Shown in pieces: positions 27,656 to 36,157 of a stretch of 64,000 nt of DNA. Position numbers and translations under genes: made by a program. The notes under the pieces were generated by a model. That model was not told the DNA's origin. It worked only from the letters and a program-made list of their open reading frames with translations, and did not search any database. How positions within the stretch are numbered: the stretch's first letter is position 1; each line of letters opens with the position of its first letter. Source of the DNA: Pedobacter sp. MC2016-15 (GTDB lineage Bacteria; Bacteroidota; Bacteroidia; Sphingobacteriales; Sphingobacteriaceae); the NCBI RefSeq assembly GCF_026239695.1, contig NZ_JAPIVS010000002.1, positions 1 through 64,000 on the forward strand, read 5' to 3'.

Positions 27656-29032
27656 ATGGGCTACCAACATACTATACATCAGCACGTTTACAAATTCAGG
27701 GACCTCAAAGACCTGCTGGCAAAGGCATCTCCCATGAGAAGCGGGGACACGCTTGCAGGCATCGCCGCTACAGGTTACGAAGAACGTGTTGCAGCACAGA
27801 TCGCACTTGCAAATGTACCTTTGAAAACATTTCTCAATGAAGCCGTTATTCCTTACGAGGACGATGAAGTGACACGTTTGATTATGGATGATCATGATCA
27901 GGAAGCCTTTGCGATGATCGCGCATTTTACCGTAGGTGAGCTCCGAGATTGGCTGCTGACCGATCATGCCGGTACAGCGGAGATAAAGCAGCTTAAAATG
28001 GGCCTGACACCCGAGATGGTGGCGGCAGTGTCTAAGCTGATGAGAAACCAGGACCTGATTGGGGTTGCCAGAAAATGTGAGATCATTACCCGCTTCCGGA
28101 ATACGATTGGGCTGAAAGGGAGATTTTCTACACGTCTGCAACCGAACCATCCTACCGATGACCCAAAAGGGATTGCGGCAAGCATCATCGACGGATTGCT
28201 CTATGGCAGTGGGGATGCCGTAATAGGTATCAACCCGGCAACAGATAGCCCGGCAGGGGTCTACAACTTGCTGGATCTGATAGACAGGATTCGTCAGCAG
28301 TTTGATATCCCGGCACAATCATGTGTATTGAGCCATATCACGACTACCATCGGTCTGATCAATGCTGGCGCCCCGGTAGACCTGTGCTTCCAATCCATCG
28401 CAGGTACACAACAGGCCAATTCCAGTTTCGGCATTAACCTGTCTGTGCTCGATGAAGCATATGAGGCCACACTTTCACTAAAGCGTGGAACAATTGGCCA
28501 GAACGTGATGTATTTTGAAACCGGCCAGGGCAGTGCGCTTTCTGCCAACGCACATCATGGGCTGGATCAGCAAACCTGCGAAGCAAGAGCCTATGCAGTA
28601 GCCCGCAAATATCATCCGCTGCTGGTAAATACCGTGGTCGGCTTTATCGGGCCGGAATACTTGTATGATGGTAAACAGATTATCCGTGCAGCCCTGGAAG
28701 ACCATTTTTGCGGAAAGCTATTGGGTTTGCCCATGGGTGTTGATGTCTGTTATACCAATCATGCCGAGGCAGACCAGGACGACATGGACAACCTGCTCAC
28801 CCTGCTGGGGGTGGCCGGCTGCAATTTCGTAATGGGTATCCCTGGCTCTGATGATATCATGCTCAACTACCAGTCGACCTCCTTCCACGATGCGCTATAT
28901 CTCCGCAAAGCGCTTGGTTTAAAGCCTGCACCTGAATTTGAAGACTGGCTGATCCGACAGGGGATTACCGATAATCAGGGCAACATTACACATACGCAGC
29001 TTACAGGTAAACTAATAGCACATCTGTTTTAA
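27656..29032 (+). CDS. eutB: Ethanolamine ammonia-lyase large subunit
   Basis: This is the large, adenosylcobalamin-dependent subunit that converts ethanolamine to acetaldehyde and ammonia. At 458 residues it is close to E. coli EutB. Family segments visible are YKFRDLKDLLAKASPMRSGD, FLNEAVIPYEDDEVTRLI, STRLQPNHPTDDPKGIAASI, VIGINPATDSPAGVYNLLDLI, YFETGQGSALSANAHHG (with the active-site Glu region) and NYQSTSFHDALYLRKALGLKPAPEFEDWL. The start lies 2 bases after the permease stop and eutC follows after 8 bases. The cell must make or import cobalamin for this enzyme to work; no cobalamin gene is in this window. Confidence 0.96.
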   Translation: MGYQHTIHQHVYKFRDLKDLLAKASPMRSGDTLAGIAATGYEERVAAQIALANVPLKTFLNEAVIPYEDDEVTRLIMDDHDQEAFAMIAHFTVGELRDWLLTDHAGTAEIKQLKMGLTPEMVAAVSKLMRNQDLIGVARKCEIITRFRNTIGLKGRFSTRLQPNHPTDDPKGIAASIIDGLLYGSGDAVIGINPATDSPAGVYNLLDLIDRIRQQFDIPAQSCVLSHITTTIGLINAGAPVDLCFQSIAGTQQANSSFGINLSVLDEAYEATLSLKRGTIGQNVMYFETGQGSALSANAHHGLDQQTCEARAYAVARKYHPLLVNTVVGFIGPEYLYDGKQIIRAALEDHFCGKLLGLPMGVDVCYTNHAEADQDDMDNLLTLLGVAGCNFVMGIPGSDDIMLNYQSTSFHDALYLRKALGLKPAPEFEDWLIRQGITDNQGNITHTQLTGKLIAHLF

Positions 29033-29040
29033 GATAACTT

Positions 29041-29808
29041 ATGGAAAACACTCCGGTAAAGATCACTGACTCATGGGAGTCACTCAGGGAATATACTGCT
29101 GCCCGCATCGCCCTCGGCAGAGTTGGCGACAGTATTCCGCTGACGGCCTCGCTGGAGTTTAAACTTGCACATGCGCATGCAAGAGATGCGGTTTATTCTG
29201 AGCTGGACCGTACAGCATTGCTGATGGGGCTGACAGATTTCGGACTTCCCTTACTGGAAATTCAGAGCATGGCAGTGAGCCGCAGTCAGTACCTGCAGCG
29301 GCCCGACCTGGGAAGGCTGCCATCTGCAAGCTCTGTCAGCCTACTTCAGGAACATGCCGCTGAATTTGATATTTGTCTGATTTTAGCTGATGGGCTGTCA
29401 GCAACTGCGATAAATAACAATATAATTCCTCTCTTAAAATGCTTGTTGCCATTTTTAAGGGGGATGAACTACAGGCTGACTCCTCTGTGCATGGCATCAC
29501 AGGCACGTGTAGCGTTGTCTGATCACGTCGCTGGCACGCTGGGGGCTAAACTATCGCTGATGCTGATTGGCGAAAGACCGGGCTTAAGTGCAGCAGACAG
29601 CATTGGAGCATATCTGACCTACAGTCCCAAACCGGGACTTACTGATGAATCCCGTAATTGCGTGTCTAATATCAGGCCGGAGGGACTAGGTTTTGAAGCC
29701 GCGGCCAATAAAATCTTATACCTGATACGGGAAGCTTTCCATCGGAAACTTTCCGGAGTTGAACTGAAGGACAATGACCAAATGTCTTTACAGCAAAAAG
29801 CGCCTTAA
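29041..29808 (+). CDS. eutC: Ethanolamine ammonia-lyase small subunit
   Basis: The small subunit of ethanolamine ammonia-lyase, 255 residues, shorter than E. coli EutC (about 295) mainly because the N-terminal extension is missing. Conserved pieces include ARIALGRVGDSIPLTASLEFKLAHAHARDAV, SQYLQRPDLGRLP, ILADGLSATAINNN, MLIGERPGLSAADSIGAYLTY and DESRNCVSNIRPEGLGFEAAANKI. It forms the cobalamin-binding part with EutB. It is the last gene of the unit; the terminator stem starts inside its final codons. No eutA reactivase, aldehyde dehydrogenase or shell genes follow. Confidence 0.94.
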   Translation: MENTPVKITDSWESLREYTAARIALGRVGDSIPLTASLEFKLAHAHARDAVYSELDRTALLMGLTDFGLPLLEIQSMAVSRSQYLQRPDLGRLPSASSVSLLQEHAAEFDICLILADGLSATAINNNIIPLLKCLLPFLRGMNYRLTPLCMASQARVALSDHVAGTLGAKLSLMLIGERPGLSAADSIGAYLTYSPKPGLTDESRNCVSNIRPEGLGFEAAANKILYLIREAFHRKLSGVELKDNDQMSLQQKAP

Positions 29809-29830
29809 ACATACGTTTAAAGCGCTTTAT
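29797..29830 (+). terminator. Terminator overlapping the eutC stop
   Basis: AAAGCGC-C-TTAAAC (29797-29810) can pair with GTTTAA-AGCGCTTT (29815-29829) around ATAC, with one bulged base. The eutC stop codon (29806-29808) lies inside the left arm. The downstream sequence is only moderately T-rich. Confidence 0.6.
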
Positions 29831-29849
29831 ATTTTACTTTGCTAACTCG

Positions 29850-29937
29850 CGGAGAGAGAGGGATTCGAACCCTCGATACCCTTTTGAGGTATACACACTT
29901 TCCAGGCGTGCTCCTTCAACCACTCGGACACCTCTCC
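29850..29937 (-). tRNA. tRNA-Ser (anticodon GGA)
   Basis: Read on the minus strand from 29937, the cloverleaf folds fully. The acceptor GGAGAGG pairs with TCTCTCC (last pair G-T). The anticodon arm is CACGC-CTGGAAA-GTGTG, giving anticodon GGA, which reads UCC and UCU. A long variable arm follows, as expected for class II tRNA-Ser, and the T arm is GAGGG-TTCGAAT-CCCTC. The discriminator base is G. No CCA is encoded, so it must be added enzymatically. Length 88 bases. Confidence 0.96.
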
Positions 29938-29983
29938 ATTACGGGGTTGCAAAAGTAGTATTTTTTTTGATTTCTAAAACAAA

Positions 29984-31414
29984 TTAATCAATAACGGTAA
30001 CTTTTACCATGTTCGTTCTGCCTTTGCTTTCCATAGGTACAGCAGCAGTATTGATCACGATATCTCCTTTTTTAACTAGTTTCATTTTCACTAACTGATC
30101 ATTTACATCCAGAACAGTTGCATCAGTACTTTCAAACTTATCATAATAGAAGGCCTGAACACCCCATACTAAAGCTAAAGTATTGATCAGTTGCTTATTG
30201 TTAGTAAAGATATAAGTTAATGCTTTTGGTCTGTGACTAGAGATTTCGAAGGCAGTATAACCGCTAACAGTCATAGAAACAATACCTACCGCATTTGTTT
30301 GTTTAGCAAGGAAAGTAGCTGAATCACACACTGCATCGCTCAGGAACGACTCAGATTTAGGCTTCAAATACTTATCAACGTTAAACGGATAGTTATTTGT
30401 TTCAATGTTCTGAATGATTTTTTGCATCGTTTCAATAACGATCAATGGAAACTCACCAACAGATGTCTCACCGCTCAGCATCACTGCATCAGCACCGTCT
30501 AATACAGAGTTGGCTACGTCATTCACCTCTGCACGTGTTGGCCTAGGTGTAGTGATCATGCTTTCCAGCATTTGTGTAGCGATAATAACCGGCTTAGAAG
30601 CTGCAATACATTTCTGAACAATCATTTTCTGAAGCAAAGGAACTTCTTCCATTGGCATTTCAACACCAAGATCTCCACGGGCAACCATGATACCGTCAGA
30701 AACGGCAATGATTTCATCGATATTTGCAATAGCTTCAGGTTTTTCGATTTTAGCGATTACCCTTGCATGTTTGCCTCTTTCTTTGATAATATCCTTTAAT
30801 TCAACGATATCTGCTGCATTACGAACAAATGAAAGACCGATCCAGTCTACATTATTTTCCAGTACAAAGTCAAGGTTATAACGGTCTTCTTCCGTTAAAG
30901 AAGGGATAGAAACTTTGGTATTTGGTAAGTTTACACCTTTTCTTGAAGTCAGGATACCACCGTGAACAACCTCACAAACAACCTCATCTTCAAGGTTAGT
31001 TTCGATCACTCTCATTTGCAGTTTTCCATCATCCAAAAGGATAATTTCACCCGCTTTTACATCTTTAGGGAATGTAGGATAAGTGATATAAATACGCTCT
31101 TCATTACCAATACATTCGTGCGTGGTGATCGTAGTACGAGCTCCATTAACTAATTGTATTCCACCATCCTGAACTTTTCCGATCCTGATTTTAGGACCCT
31201 GAAGATCTGCCAGAATACCAACGTTATAATTATATTTTTCGTTGATCGAACGGATAGTGTCCAGGACTTCCTGGTGATCGGCTTGTGAACCATGAGAAAA
31301 GTTAAGTCTGCAAACATCTAATCCGGCATTGAACATGCTATATAAAACGTCTGGTTTTGCTGAGGCAGGACCTAGCGTGGCTACAATTTTTGTTCTGGAA
31401 TGAAAGGGTTTCAT
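29984..31414 (-). CDS. pyk: Pyruvate kinase
   Basis: A 476-residue pyruvate kinase, the last glycolytic step from phosphoenolpyruvate to pyruvate with ATP synthesis. Motifs: TKIVATLGPASAKPDVL and CRLNFSHGS at the N-terminus, ILADLQGPKIRIG, DWIGLSFVRNAADI, ARVIAKIEKPEAIANIDEI (active-site Lys and metal Glu), IMVARGDLGVEMP, and IIATQMLESMITTPRPTRAEVNDVANSVLDGADAVMLS across the end of the barrel (only partly quoted). The C-terminal regulatory domain is present. The gene lies downstream of the IPExxxVDY protein gene, with its own promoter between them. Confidence 0.97.
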   Translation of the reverse strand: MKPFHSRTKIVATLGPASAKPDVLYSMFNAGLDVCRLNFSHGSQADHQEVLDTIRSINEKYNYNVGILADLQGPKIRIGKVQDGGIQLVNGARTTITTHECIGNEERIYITYPTFPKDVKAGEIILLDDGKLQMRVIETNLEDEVVCEVVHGGILTSRKGVNLPNTKVSIPSLTEEDRYNLDFVLENNVDWIGLSFVRNAADIVELKDIIKERGKHARVIAKIEKPEAIANIDEIIAVSDGIMVARGDLGVEMPMEEVPLLQKMIVQKCIAASKPVIIATQMLESMITTPRPTRAEVNDVANSVLDGADAVMLSGETSVGEFPLIVIETMQKIIQNIETNNYPFNVDKYLKPKSESFLSDAVCDSATFLAKQTNAVGIVSMTVSGYTAFEISSHRPKALTYIFTNNKQLINTLALVWGVQAFYYDKFESTDATVLDVNDQLVKMKLVKKGDIVINTAAVPMESKGRTNMVKVTVID

Positions 31415-31517
31415 TTGAATTACTTTTATTTGTTACTGACCAACAAAATGGGGGTTTTATATGAAAAAACCAATGTTAGTCTGGTTATTTATGTTATTTA
31501 ACTAATAATGTAAGCTT

Positions 31518-31540
31518 CAAATATAGTGTATTTAATACAC
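31518..31540 (-). promoter_or_regulatory. pyk -7 box with adjacent dyad
   Basis: TATATTTG on the minus strand (31518-31525) matches TAnnTTTG and would give a leader of about 98 bases for pyk. Directly upstream, GTGTAT-TTA-ATACAC (31526-31540) is a 15-bp dyad lying between the -7 box and the place where a -33 box should be. A protein bound there could control pyk. The gap 31415-31554 otherwise shows nothing. Confidence 0.4.
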
Positions 31541-31554
31541 CTTGTATATAAAAT

Positions 31555-31974
31555 TTACATTATCAAATTCTCTTTTGATTTGAGTTTTAACGGATCAATC
31601 TGTGCAGCGACCTGAATATCAGGCAGTTTGTTGAGTCCTGTCAGAATATAATTGAGATCTTCTTTATCAATGTAAGTATGGATGATCATAAAATAATCAA
31701 CCTTACTCATCTCCGGGATCAGAAATCCCTCACTATTGCGGTTGCTCAGGATAAAATATTCGTTATCACCCTGCTCTACGTAGAAATAATATTTGGAAAA
31801 AGCGACCGGTGGTTCGTCTACATTGAAATAAACCTCATGGTCATCGGCCTTCTCAAAGTTTAAATTTAGCCTCGTATTGATCTGGTGACAGAACATATAA
31901 TCCTTCAATGGTGCGGTGATGGCGATCAGCACAAAATCGAGATCCAGCGAAAGTTTTAAGTAGGTTTTGTTCAA
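31555..31974 (-). CDS. IPExxxVDY family protein
   Basis: A 139-residue protein containing IPEMSKVDY near residue 90, the motif that names this Bacteroidota-specific family. The rest is a compact alpha/beta sequence with no signal peptide, transmembrane segment or catalytic motif, so it is probably cytosolic. Members have no known function. The family commonly neighbours pyruvate kinase and acyl carrier protein genes in this phylum, and both are its neighbours here (pyk 140 bases downstream, acpP divergent upstream). Confidence 0.85.
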   Translation of the reverse strand: MNKTYLKLSLDLDFVLIAITAPLKDYMFCHQINTRLNLNFEKADDHEVYFNVDEPPVAFSKYYFYVEQGDNEYFILSNRNSEGFLIPEMSKVDYFMIIHTYIDKEDLNYILTGLNKLPDIQVAAQIDPLKLKSKENLIM

Positions 31975-32070
31975 AGTAGACGAATAAGATTTTAGGATAC
32001 GAAATTATAAAACTAATTTTGTTTTTCAGTTTGGAATAAAAACATTAAAATTGACAGAGAAATAAAAACA

Positions 32071-32101
32071 TTTGAAATGTGTCAGAATTTATTTTTCTTT
32101 G
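32071..32101 (+). promoter_or_regulatory. acpP promoter
   Basis: TTTG at 32071-32074 and TTTCTTTG at 32094-32101 are 19 bases apart, the canonical spacing of Bacteroidota -33 and -7 boxes; the -7 box has one mismatch. Transcription should start near 32107, some 29 bases before the acpP ATG at 32136. This rules out the in-frame GTG at 32079. Confidence 0.6.
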
Positions 32102-32135
32102 CACTGAATTATTTAACCCATTAAATTATAACATT

Positions 32136-32372
32136 ATGTCTGATATTGCTTCAAGAGTTAAGGCTATTATCGTTGAAAAATTAGGTGTGGATGAGAGCGA
32201 GGTTACCCCAGAAGCTTCTTTCACTAATGACCTAGGTGCGGATTCTTTGGATACTGTAGAACTTATCATGGAATTCGAAAAAGAATTCAATGTAGCAATT
32301 CCTGATGATCAAGCTGAGACTATCGGTACAGTTGGTCAAGCAATTGCTTATCTAGAGAAAAACGTAAAGTAG
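32136..32372 (+). CDS. acpP: Acyl carrier protein
   Basis: A 78-residue acidic carrier protein of fatty-acid synthesis. The 4'-phosphopantetheine attachment site is the Ser in [19 protein letters not shown]. The remaining sequence ([39 protein letters not shown]) is typical. An in-frame GTG at 32079 would add 19 residues, but it falls inside the promoter, and the ATG at 32136 gives the usual N-terminus. fabF follows after 29 bases, the standard acpP-fabF-rnc order. Confidence 0.97.
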   Translation: MSDIASRVKAIIVEKLGVDESEVTPEASFTNDLGADSLDTVELIMEFEKEFNVAIPDDQAETIGTVGQAIAYLEKNVK

Positions 32373-32401
32373 AACATACGGTCTCCGTATAATCCGTATA
32401 A

Positions 32402-33655
32402 ATGGAATTAAAAAGAGTAGTAGTTACAGGTTTAGGTGCGCTCACTCCAATTGGCAATACTATCCCAGAATTCTGGGATAATTTGTTAAATGGGGTGAGC
32501 GGCGCTGCGCCTATTACAGGTTTTGATACAGAAAAGTTCAAAACAAAATTTGCATGTGAACTCAAAAACTTCAATCCTGAAGACTTTCTTGATAAAAAAG
32601 AAGCACGCAAATTAGATCCATTTGTGCAGTATGCCATGGTATCAACAGATGAAGCAGTTAAAGATTCAGGGGTTAATTTCTCTGAGCTGGACACTAACCG
32701 TATCGGTGTCATCTGGGGTTCTGGTATTGGTGGTATAAAAACGTTTTTGGATGAAATGAGGAACTTTTATGCCGGTGATGGAACTCCCCGCATTAATCCT
32801 TTCTTCATCCCGAAGATGATTATTGACATTGTCACAGGTCATATTTCCATAAAATATGGTCTCCGCGGCCCTAATTTCGCCACGGTCTCTGCATGTGCTT
32901 CATCCACTAATGCGATGATTGACGCTTACAATTATATCCGCCTCAACATGGCCGATATGATTATCAGCGGAGGATCAGAAGCCATTATCAATGAAGCCGG
33001 TATCGGAGGTTTTAATGCCATGCATGCGCTTTCTACGCGTAACGATGATCCTTCAACGGCTTCGCGTCCTTTCGACAAAGACAGAGATGGATTTGTTGCA
33101 GGAGAAGGTGCTGGAACGATTATCCTCGAAGAATTAGAGCATGCAAAAGCACGTGGCGCTAAAATCTATGCTGAATTAGTTGGTGGTGGAATGAGCGCAG
33201 ATGCCAATCATATCACTGCACCGCATCCTCAGGGATTAGGTGCCAGGATGGTGATGACCAATGCACTTAAAGATGCAGGGTTAAGTACGGCAGACATTGA
33301 TTATATCAATGTTCATGGTACTTCTACTCCTCTTGGGGATATCAGTGAAACAAAAGCTATCGTAGATCTGTTCGGTGAAGATGCTTATAATCTGAATATT
33401 AGCTCAACGAAATCAATGACAGGCCACCTTCTGGGTGCTGCCGGTGCTGTTGAGGCCATTGCTTCTATTCTGGCTGTAAAAAATGACATCGTGCCTCCTA
33501 CGATTAACCACTTCACAGATGATCCTGGTTTCGATCCAAAGTTGAATTTCACATTCAATTCTTCACAGAAACGTGTAGTACGTGCGGCATTGAGTAATAC
33601 TTTTGGTTTTGGTGGACATAATGCGTCGGTCATTTTCAAGAAGTACGAAGAGTAA
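32402..33655 (+). CDS. fabF: Beta-ketoacyl-ACP synthase II
   Basis: A 417-residue condensing enzyme that elongates acyl-ACP with malonyl-ACP. The Cys-His-His triad is plain: TVSACASSTNAMIDAYNYI (nucleophile Cys), NVHGTSTPLGD (His) and STKSMTGHLLGAAGAVEA (Lys and His). The N-terminus RVVVTGLGALTPIG and the C-terminal SNTFGFGGHNASVIF are canonical. It lies between acpP and rnc, 25 bases before the latter, and is probably co-transcribed with both. Confidence 0.97.
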   Translation: MELKRVVVTGLGALTPIGNTIPEFWDNLLNGVSGAAPITGFDTEKFKTKFACELKNFNPEDFLDKKEARKLDPFVQYAMVSTDEAVKDSGVNFSELDTNRIGVIWGSGIGGIKTFLDEMRNFYAGDGTPRINPFFIPKMIIDIVTGHISIKYGLRGPNFATVSACASSTNAMIDAYNYIRLNMADMIISGGSEAIINEAGIGGFNAMHALSTRNDDPSTASRPFDKDRDGFVAGEGAGTIILEELEHAKARGAKIYAELVGGGMSADANHITAPHPQGLGARMVMTNALKDAGLSTADIDYINVHGTSTPLGDISETKAIVDLFGEDAYNLNISSTKSMTGHLLGAAGAVEAIASILAVKNDIVPPTINHFTDDPGFDPKLNFTFNSSQKRVVRAALSNTFGFGGHNASVIFKKYEE

Positions 33656-33680
33656 ACGTTACATCGATTTATAGAATTTA

Positions 33681-34409
33681 ATGCCCTTATTTGACCTGTA
33701 TAAACTCTATTTATCTCCCGATAAAGAGTTTATAAAAAAGCTTCGGAATATGTTAGGCTTTGTGCCTGGAAATACCATTTTGTATAAAATGGCGTTCAGG
33801 CACCGGTCTGTGGCTAAAGTTCTAAAAAATGGCAGCCGCAGCAGTAACGAACGACTGGAATTTTTGGGCGATGCTATTCTGGGTGCCGTAATCGCTGAGC
33901 TCCTCTTCAAACACTATCCTTACAAGGAAGAGGGCTTTCTGACAGAAATGCGTTCAAAGATCGTTAACAGGGCAAACCTTAACCAGCTTGCCCGCAAAAT
34001 GGGATTTGATCAGCTGATTGTTTTCGATCATAAAATGGTCAATGCACAAACTAAACATCATTCGATGCTGGGCGATGCCTTTGAGGCGCTGATCGGTGCA
34101 GTCTATCTCGATAAAGGCTATAATTTCACAAAAGAATTATTACTAAAACGTATTGTTAAGCCCTATATCGATATTCATACCCTCGAACTTACGGAGACAA
34201 ATTTCAAAAGTAAGCTGATTGAATGGTGCCAGCGTCATGCAAAAGATATTACTTTTGACATGATTCAGAATGGTGAAGGTGAAAGTGCGAAGCTATTTAC
34301 CATACAGGCTGTAATCGAGGGAGAAAGCTATGGCATAGGCCGTGATTACAACAAAAAGAATGCAGAAAAACAGGCCGCAGAAAAAGCTTGTGAAGCATTA
34401 TCTATCTGA
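33681..34409 (+). CDS. rnc: Ribonuclease III
   Basis: A 242-residue double-strand-specific endonuclease involved in rRNA and mRNA processing. The signature SNERLEFLGDAILGAVIAE carries the catalytic Glu and Asp, and MLGDAFEALIGAVYLDKG supplies the second acidic pair. The C-terminal 70 residues form a double-stranded RNA-binding domain (NFKSKLIEWCQRHAKD, GRDYNKKNAEKQAAEKACEAL). It follows fabF by 25 bases. It converges with the next gene, with only 5 bases between stop codons and no hairpin. Confidence 0.96.
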   Translation: MPLFDLYKLYLSPDKEFIKKLRNMLGFVPGNTILYKMAFRHRSVAKVLKNGSRSSNERLEFLGDAILGAVIAELLFKHYPYKEEGFLTEMRSKIVNRANLNQLARKMGFDQLIVFDHKMVNAQTKHHSMLGDAFEALIGAVYLDKGYNFTKELLLKRIVKPYIDIHTLELTETNFKSKLIEWCQRHAKDITFDMIQNGEGESAKLFTIQAVIEGESYGIGRDYNKKNAEKQAAEKACEALSI

Positions 34410-34414
34410 TTCTC

Positions 34415-35128
34415 CTACTTCTTCTTAAGGGTATCGGTATACTGTTTATAAGAATCCCTGATATATTTCACCGCATCATACTCCGTCCAGTTTTTCGACT
34501 TACTGTATTCCGGCCGATAGTTAAGCATGAAATTCTCCAGTTCCTTGCCCTCCAGCTGTGTGTTCGCCTGAATCAAAGATTCATTGAAAAAGCCATCTAT
34601 AGTAGTTTGCTCCAATTCTGTGTTGTAGAATTTGTTAAATCGTCTGGCCTTTTTAGGGGTACTTCCAAAAAGTTCATATAAAGCGGTCAGTGGTGCAAAA
34701 ATGTACGAAAGCAGGGGCGGCTTTCCCTGATAAAATGACCCCTTGTCCCTGTAATCCTGCTTCAGCTCATCCAGCTCCTGTTTTTTGGACTGCCCACGGA
34801 TGTTCACTTGGTTCAGGGTATTTCCCATATCCACATAAATGATCATGTCCCTGCTGGATAGCACTACCTGCTCTACGTCAGAAAAGCTGCGCTTGATCAC
34901 CAGCAGGGTATCTCCCACTACAGCTCTGATCTGAAATATGCCCAGATCATTGCTGCCAACAGTATACTTTGTCCTTTTGTTGGTGATTTCTGCCAGTGCA
35001 ACACGTGTTGTAGAGCCTTTAACCATAATTACACCACTAAGCTGAAAGTCGTCCTGTGCATGGACAACAGTTGCTGAAGCAAGCAAAAGTGTAGAAATAA
35101 ATAAACCTTTTAGGGCAGTGCAAACCAT
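34415..35128 (-). CDS. Exported carboxypeptidase-regulatory-like protein of unknown function
   Basis: A 237-residue protein with a signal peptide of about 25 residues ending VHAQ. Residues about 28-115 resemble a carboxypeptidase-regulatory-like beta sandwich (FQLSGVIMVKGSTTRVALAEI, NDLGIFQIRAVVGDTLLVIKRSFSD). It lacks any plug or barrel, so it is not a receptor. The second half is charged and helical (KKQELDELKQDYRDKGSFYQG, KWTEYD-like segments) with a short hydrophobic stretch PPLLSYIFAPLTALYELFG that may touch a membrane. Such proteins are frequent in Bacteroidota periplasms and uncharacterised. It is divergent from yicC. Confidence 0.7.
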   Translation of the reverse strand: MVCTALKGLFISTLLLASATVVHAQDDFQLSGVIMVKGSTTRVALAEITNKRTKYTVGSNDLGIFQIRAVVGDTLLVIKRSFSDVEQVVLSSRDMIIYVDMGNTLNQVNIRGQSKKQELDELKQDYRDKGSFYQGKPPLLSYIFAPLTALYELFGSTPKKARRFNKFYNTELEQTTIDGFFNESLIQANTQLEGKELENFMLNYRPEYSKSKNWTEYDAVKYIRDSYKQYTDTLKKK

Positions 35129-35261
35129 GTATCTGTGATGTATTTGATGTAAATCTAACTATTGTTTCTTAATGTAACGTATCAAAGACGATCAAATGAT
35201 ACTTTGAAGGCAATCCGGAACATTAAATATTTTACATCCTAACCAATTTAACAATAAATTA

Positions 35262-35269
35262 TATCTTTG
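35262..35269 (+). promoter_or_regulatory. -7 box abutting the yicC start
   Basis: TATCTTTG (35262-35269), a perfect -7 box, ends only 3 bases before the ATG at 35273. Transcription should begin at or next to the start codon, implying a leaderless or nearly leaderless mRNA. It also excludes the in-frame TTG at 35267. Confidence 0.6.
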
Positions 35270-35272
35270 CAC

Positions 35273-36148
35273 ATGATAAAATCAATGACAGGCTATGGCC
35301 TGGCCTCTGCAGATCAGCAAAATACAAAGTTTGCTGTAGAAATTAAGTCCTTAAACAGCAAGTTTTTGGAACTCAATTTAAAACTGCCAAGGGCTTATGC
35401 TGATAAAGAGCTGCCGTTAAGAAACATCTGCAGTAAAGAAATTGAACGCGGAAAAGTAAATGTTTCTATCAGTATTGAACGGAGTGAAGAAAATCTGAAA
35501 GGTGCTACCATCAATGCTGCATTGCTCAGCAAATATTACAAACAACTAGAGGCTATAAATATTGATTTAGGAGCCAATTCAAATAATCTTTTACAGGCAG
35601 TTTTAAGCTTCCCTGACGTGATCTCTTACACAGAAGAAGTGGTAAATGAGGGTGAATGGGAAGTTTTGCAAAGTACATTCAACGCTGCCCTGAAGAACTT
35701 TAACCAGTTCAGGGAAACTGAAGGCGCCGTACTGAAACAGGACCTGGAGCTTCGTATCAAAAATATCCTGGACTTCTTTGCACAGATTGAGGTTCTTGCA
35801 CCGCTTAGAATCCCGCAGATCAGGGCAAGACTGAACCAGTTTCTTGAAGAAAATGCCGCAAAACTGACGGTTGACCAAAACCGCCTGGAGCAGGAACTGA
35901 TCTATTATATTGATAAACTGGATATCACCGAAGAAAAAATCCGTTTGAAAAGTCATTGTGATTATTTCATAGAAACGCTGAAAAGTAAAGATGCCAATGG
36001 TAAGAAACTGGGCTTTATTTCACAGGAAATTGGCAGGGAAATCAATACGATGGGTGCAAAAGCCAATGATGCGCAGATTCAGCAACTGGTTGTGGGAATG
36101 AAAGAGGAATTGGAGAAGATCAAAGAACAGTTGTTAAACGTAATTTAA
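35273..36148 (+). CDS. yicC: YicC family endoribonuclease
   Basis: A 291-residue YicC-like protein beginning MIKSMTGYG, the invariant family start, with the C-terminal domain TEEKIRLKSHCDYFIETL and GKKLGFISQEIGREINTMGAKANDAQIQQ (partly quoted). E. coli YicC has been reported to be an RNase. The first-gene position before gmk, with a 9-base gap, is the usual arrangement. The ATG at 35273 is preferred over an upstream TTG that lies inside the promoter box. Confidence 0.93.
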   Translation: MIKSMTGYGLASADQQNTKFAVEIKSLNSKFLELNLKLPRAYADKELPLRNICSKEIERGKVNVSISIERSEENLKGATINAALLSKYYKQLEAINIDLGANSNNLLQAVLSFPDVISYTEEVVNEGEWEVLQSTFNAALKNFNQFRETEGAVLKQDLELRIKNILDFFAQIEVLAPLRIPQIRARLNQFLEENAAKLTVDQNRLEQELIYYIDKLDITEEKIRLKSHCDYFIETLKSKDANGKKLGFISQEIGREINTMGAKANDAQIQQLVVGMKEELEKIKEQLLNVI

Positions 36149-36157
36149 AGTGCATCA

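Noticed and set aside
27515..28318. Minus-strand 267-codon frame opposite eat and eutB
   Set aside because: Both plus-strand genes are strongly recognised families; this frame has no motif, no promoter, and Cys/His-rich composition typical of antisense frames.
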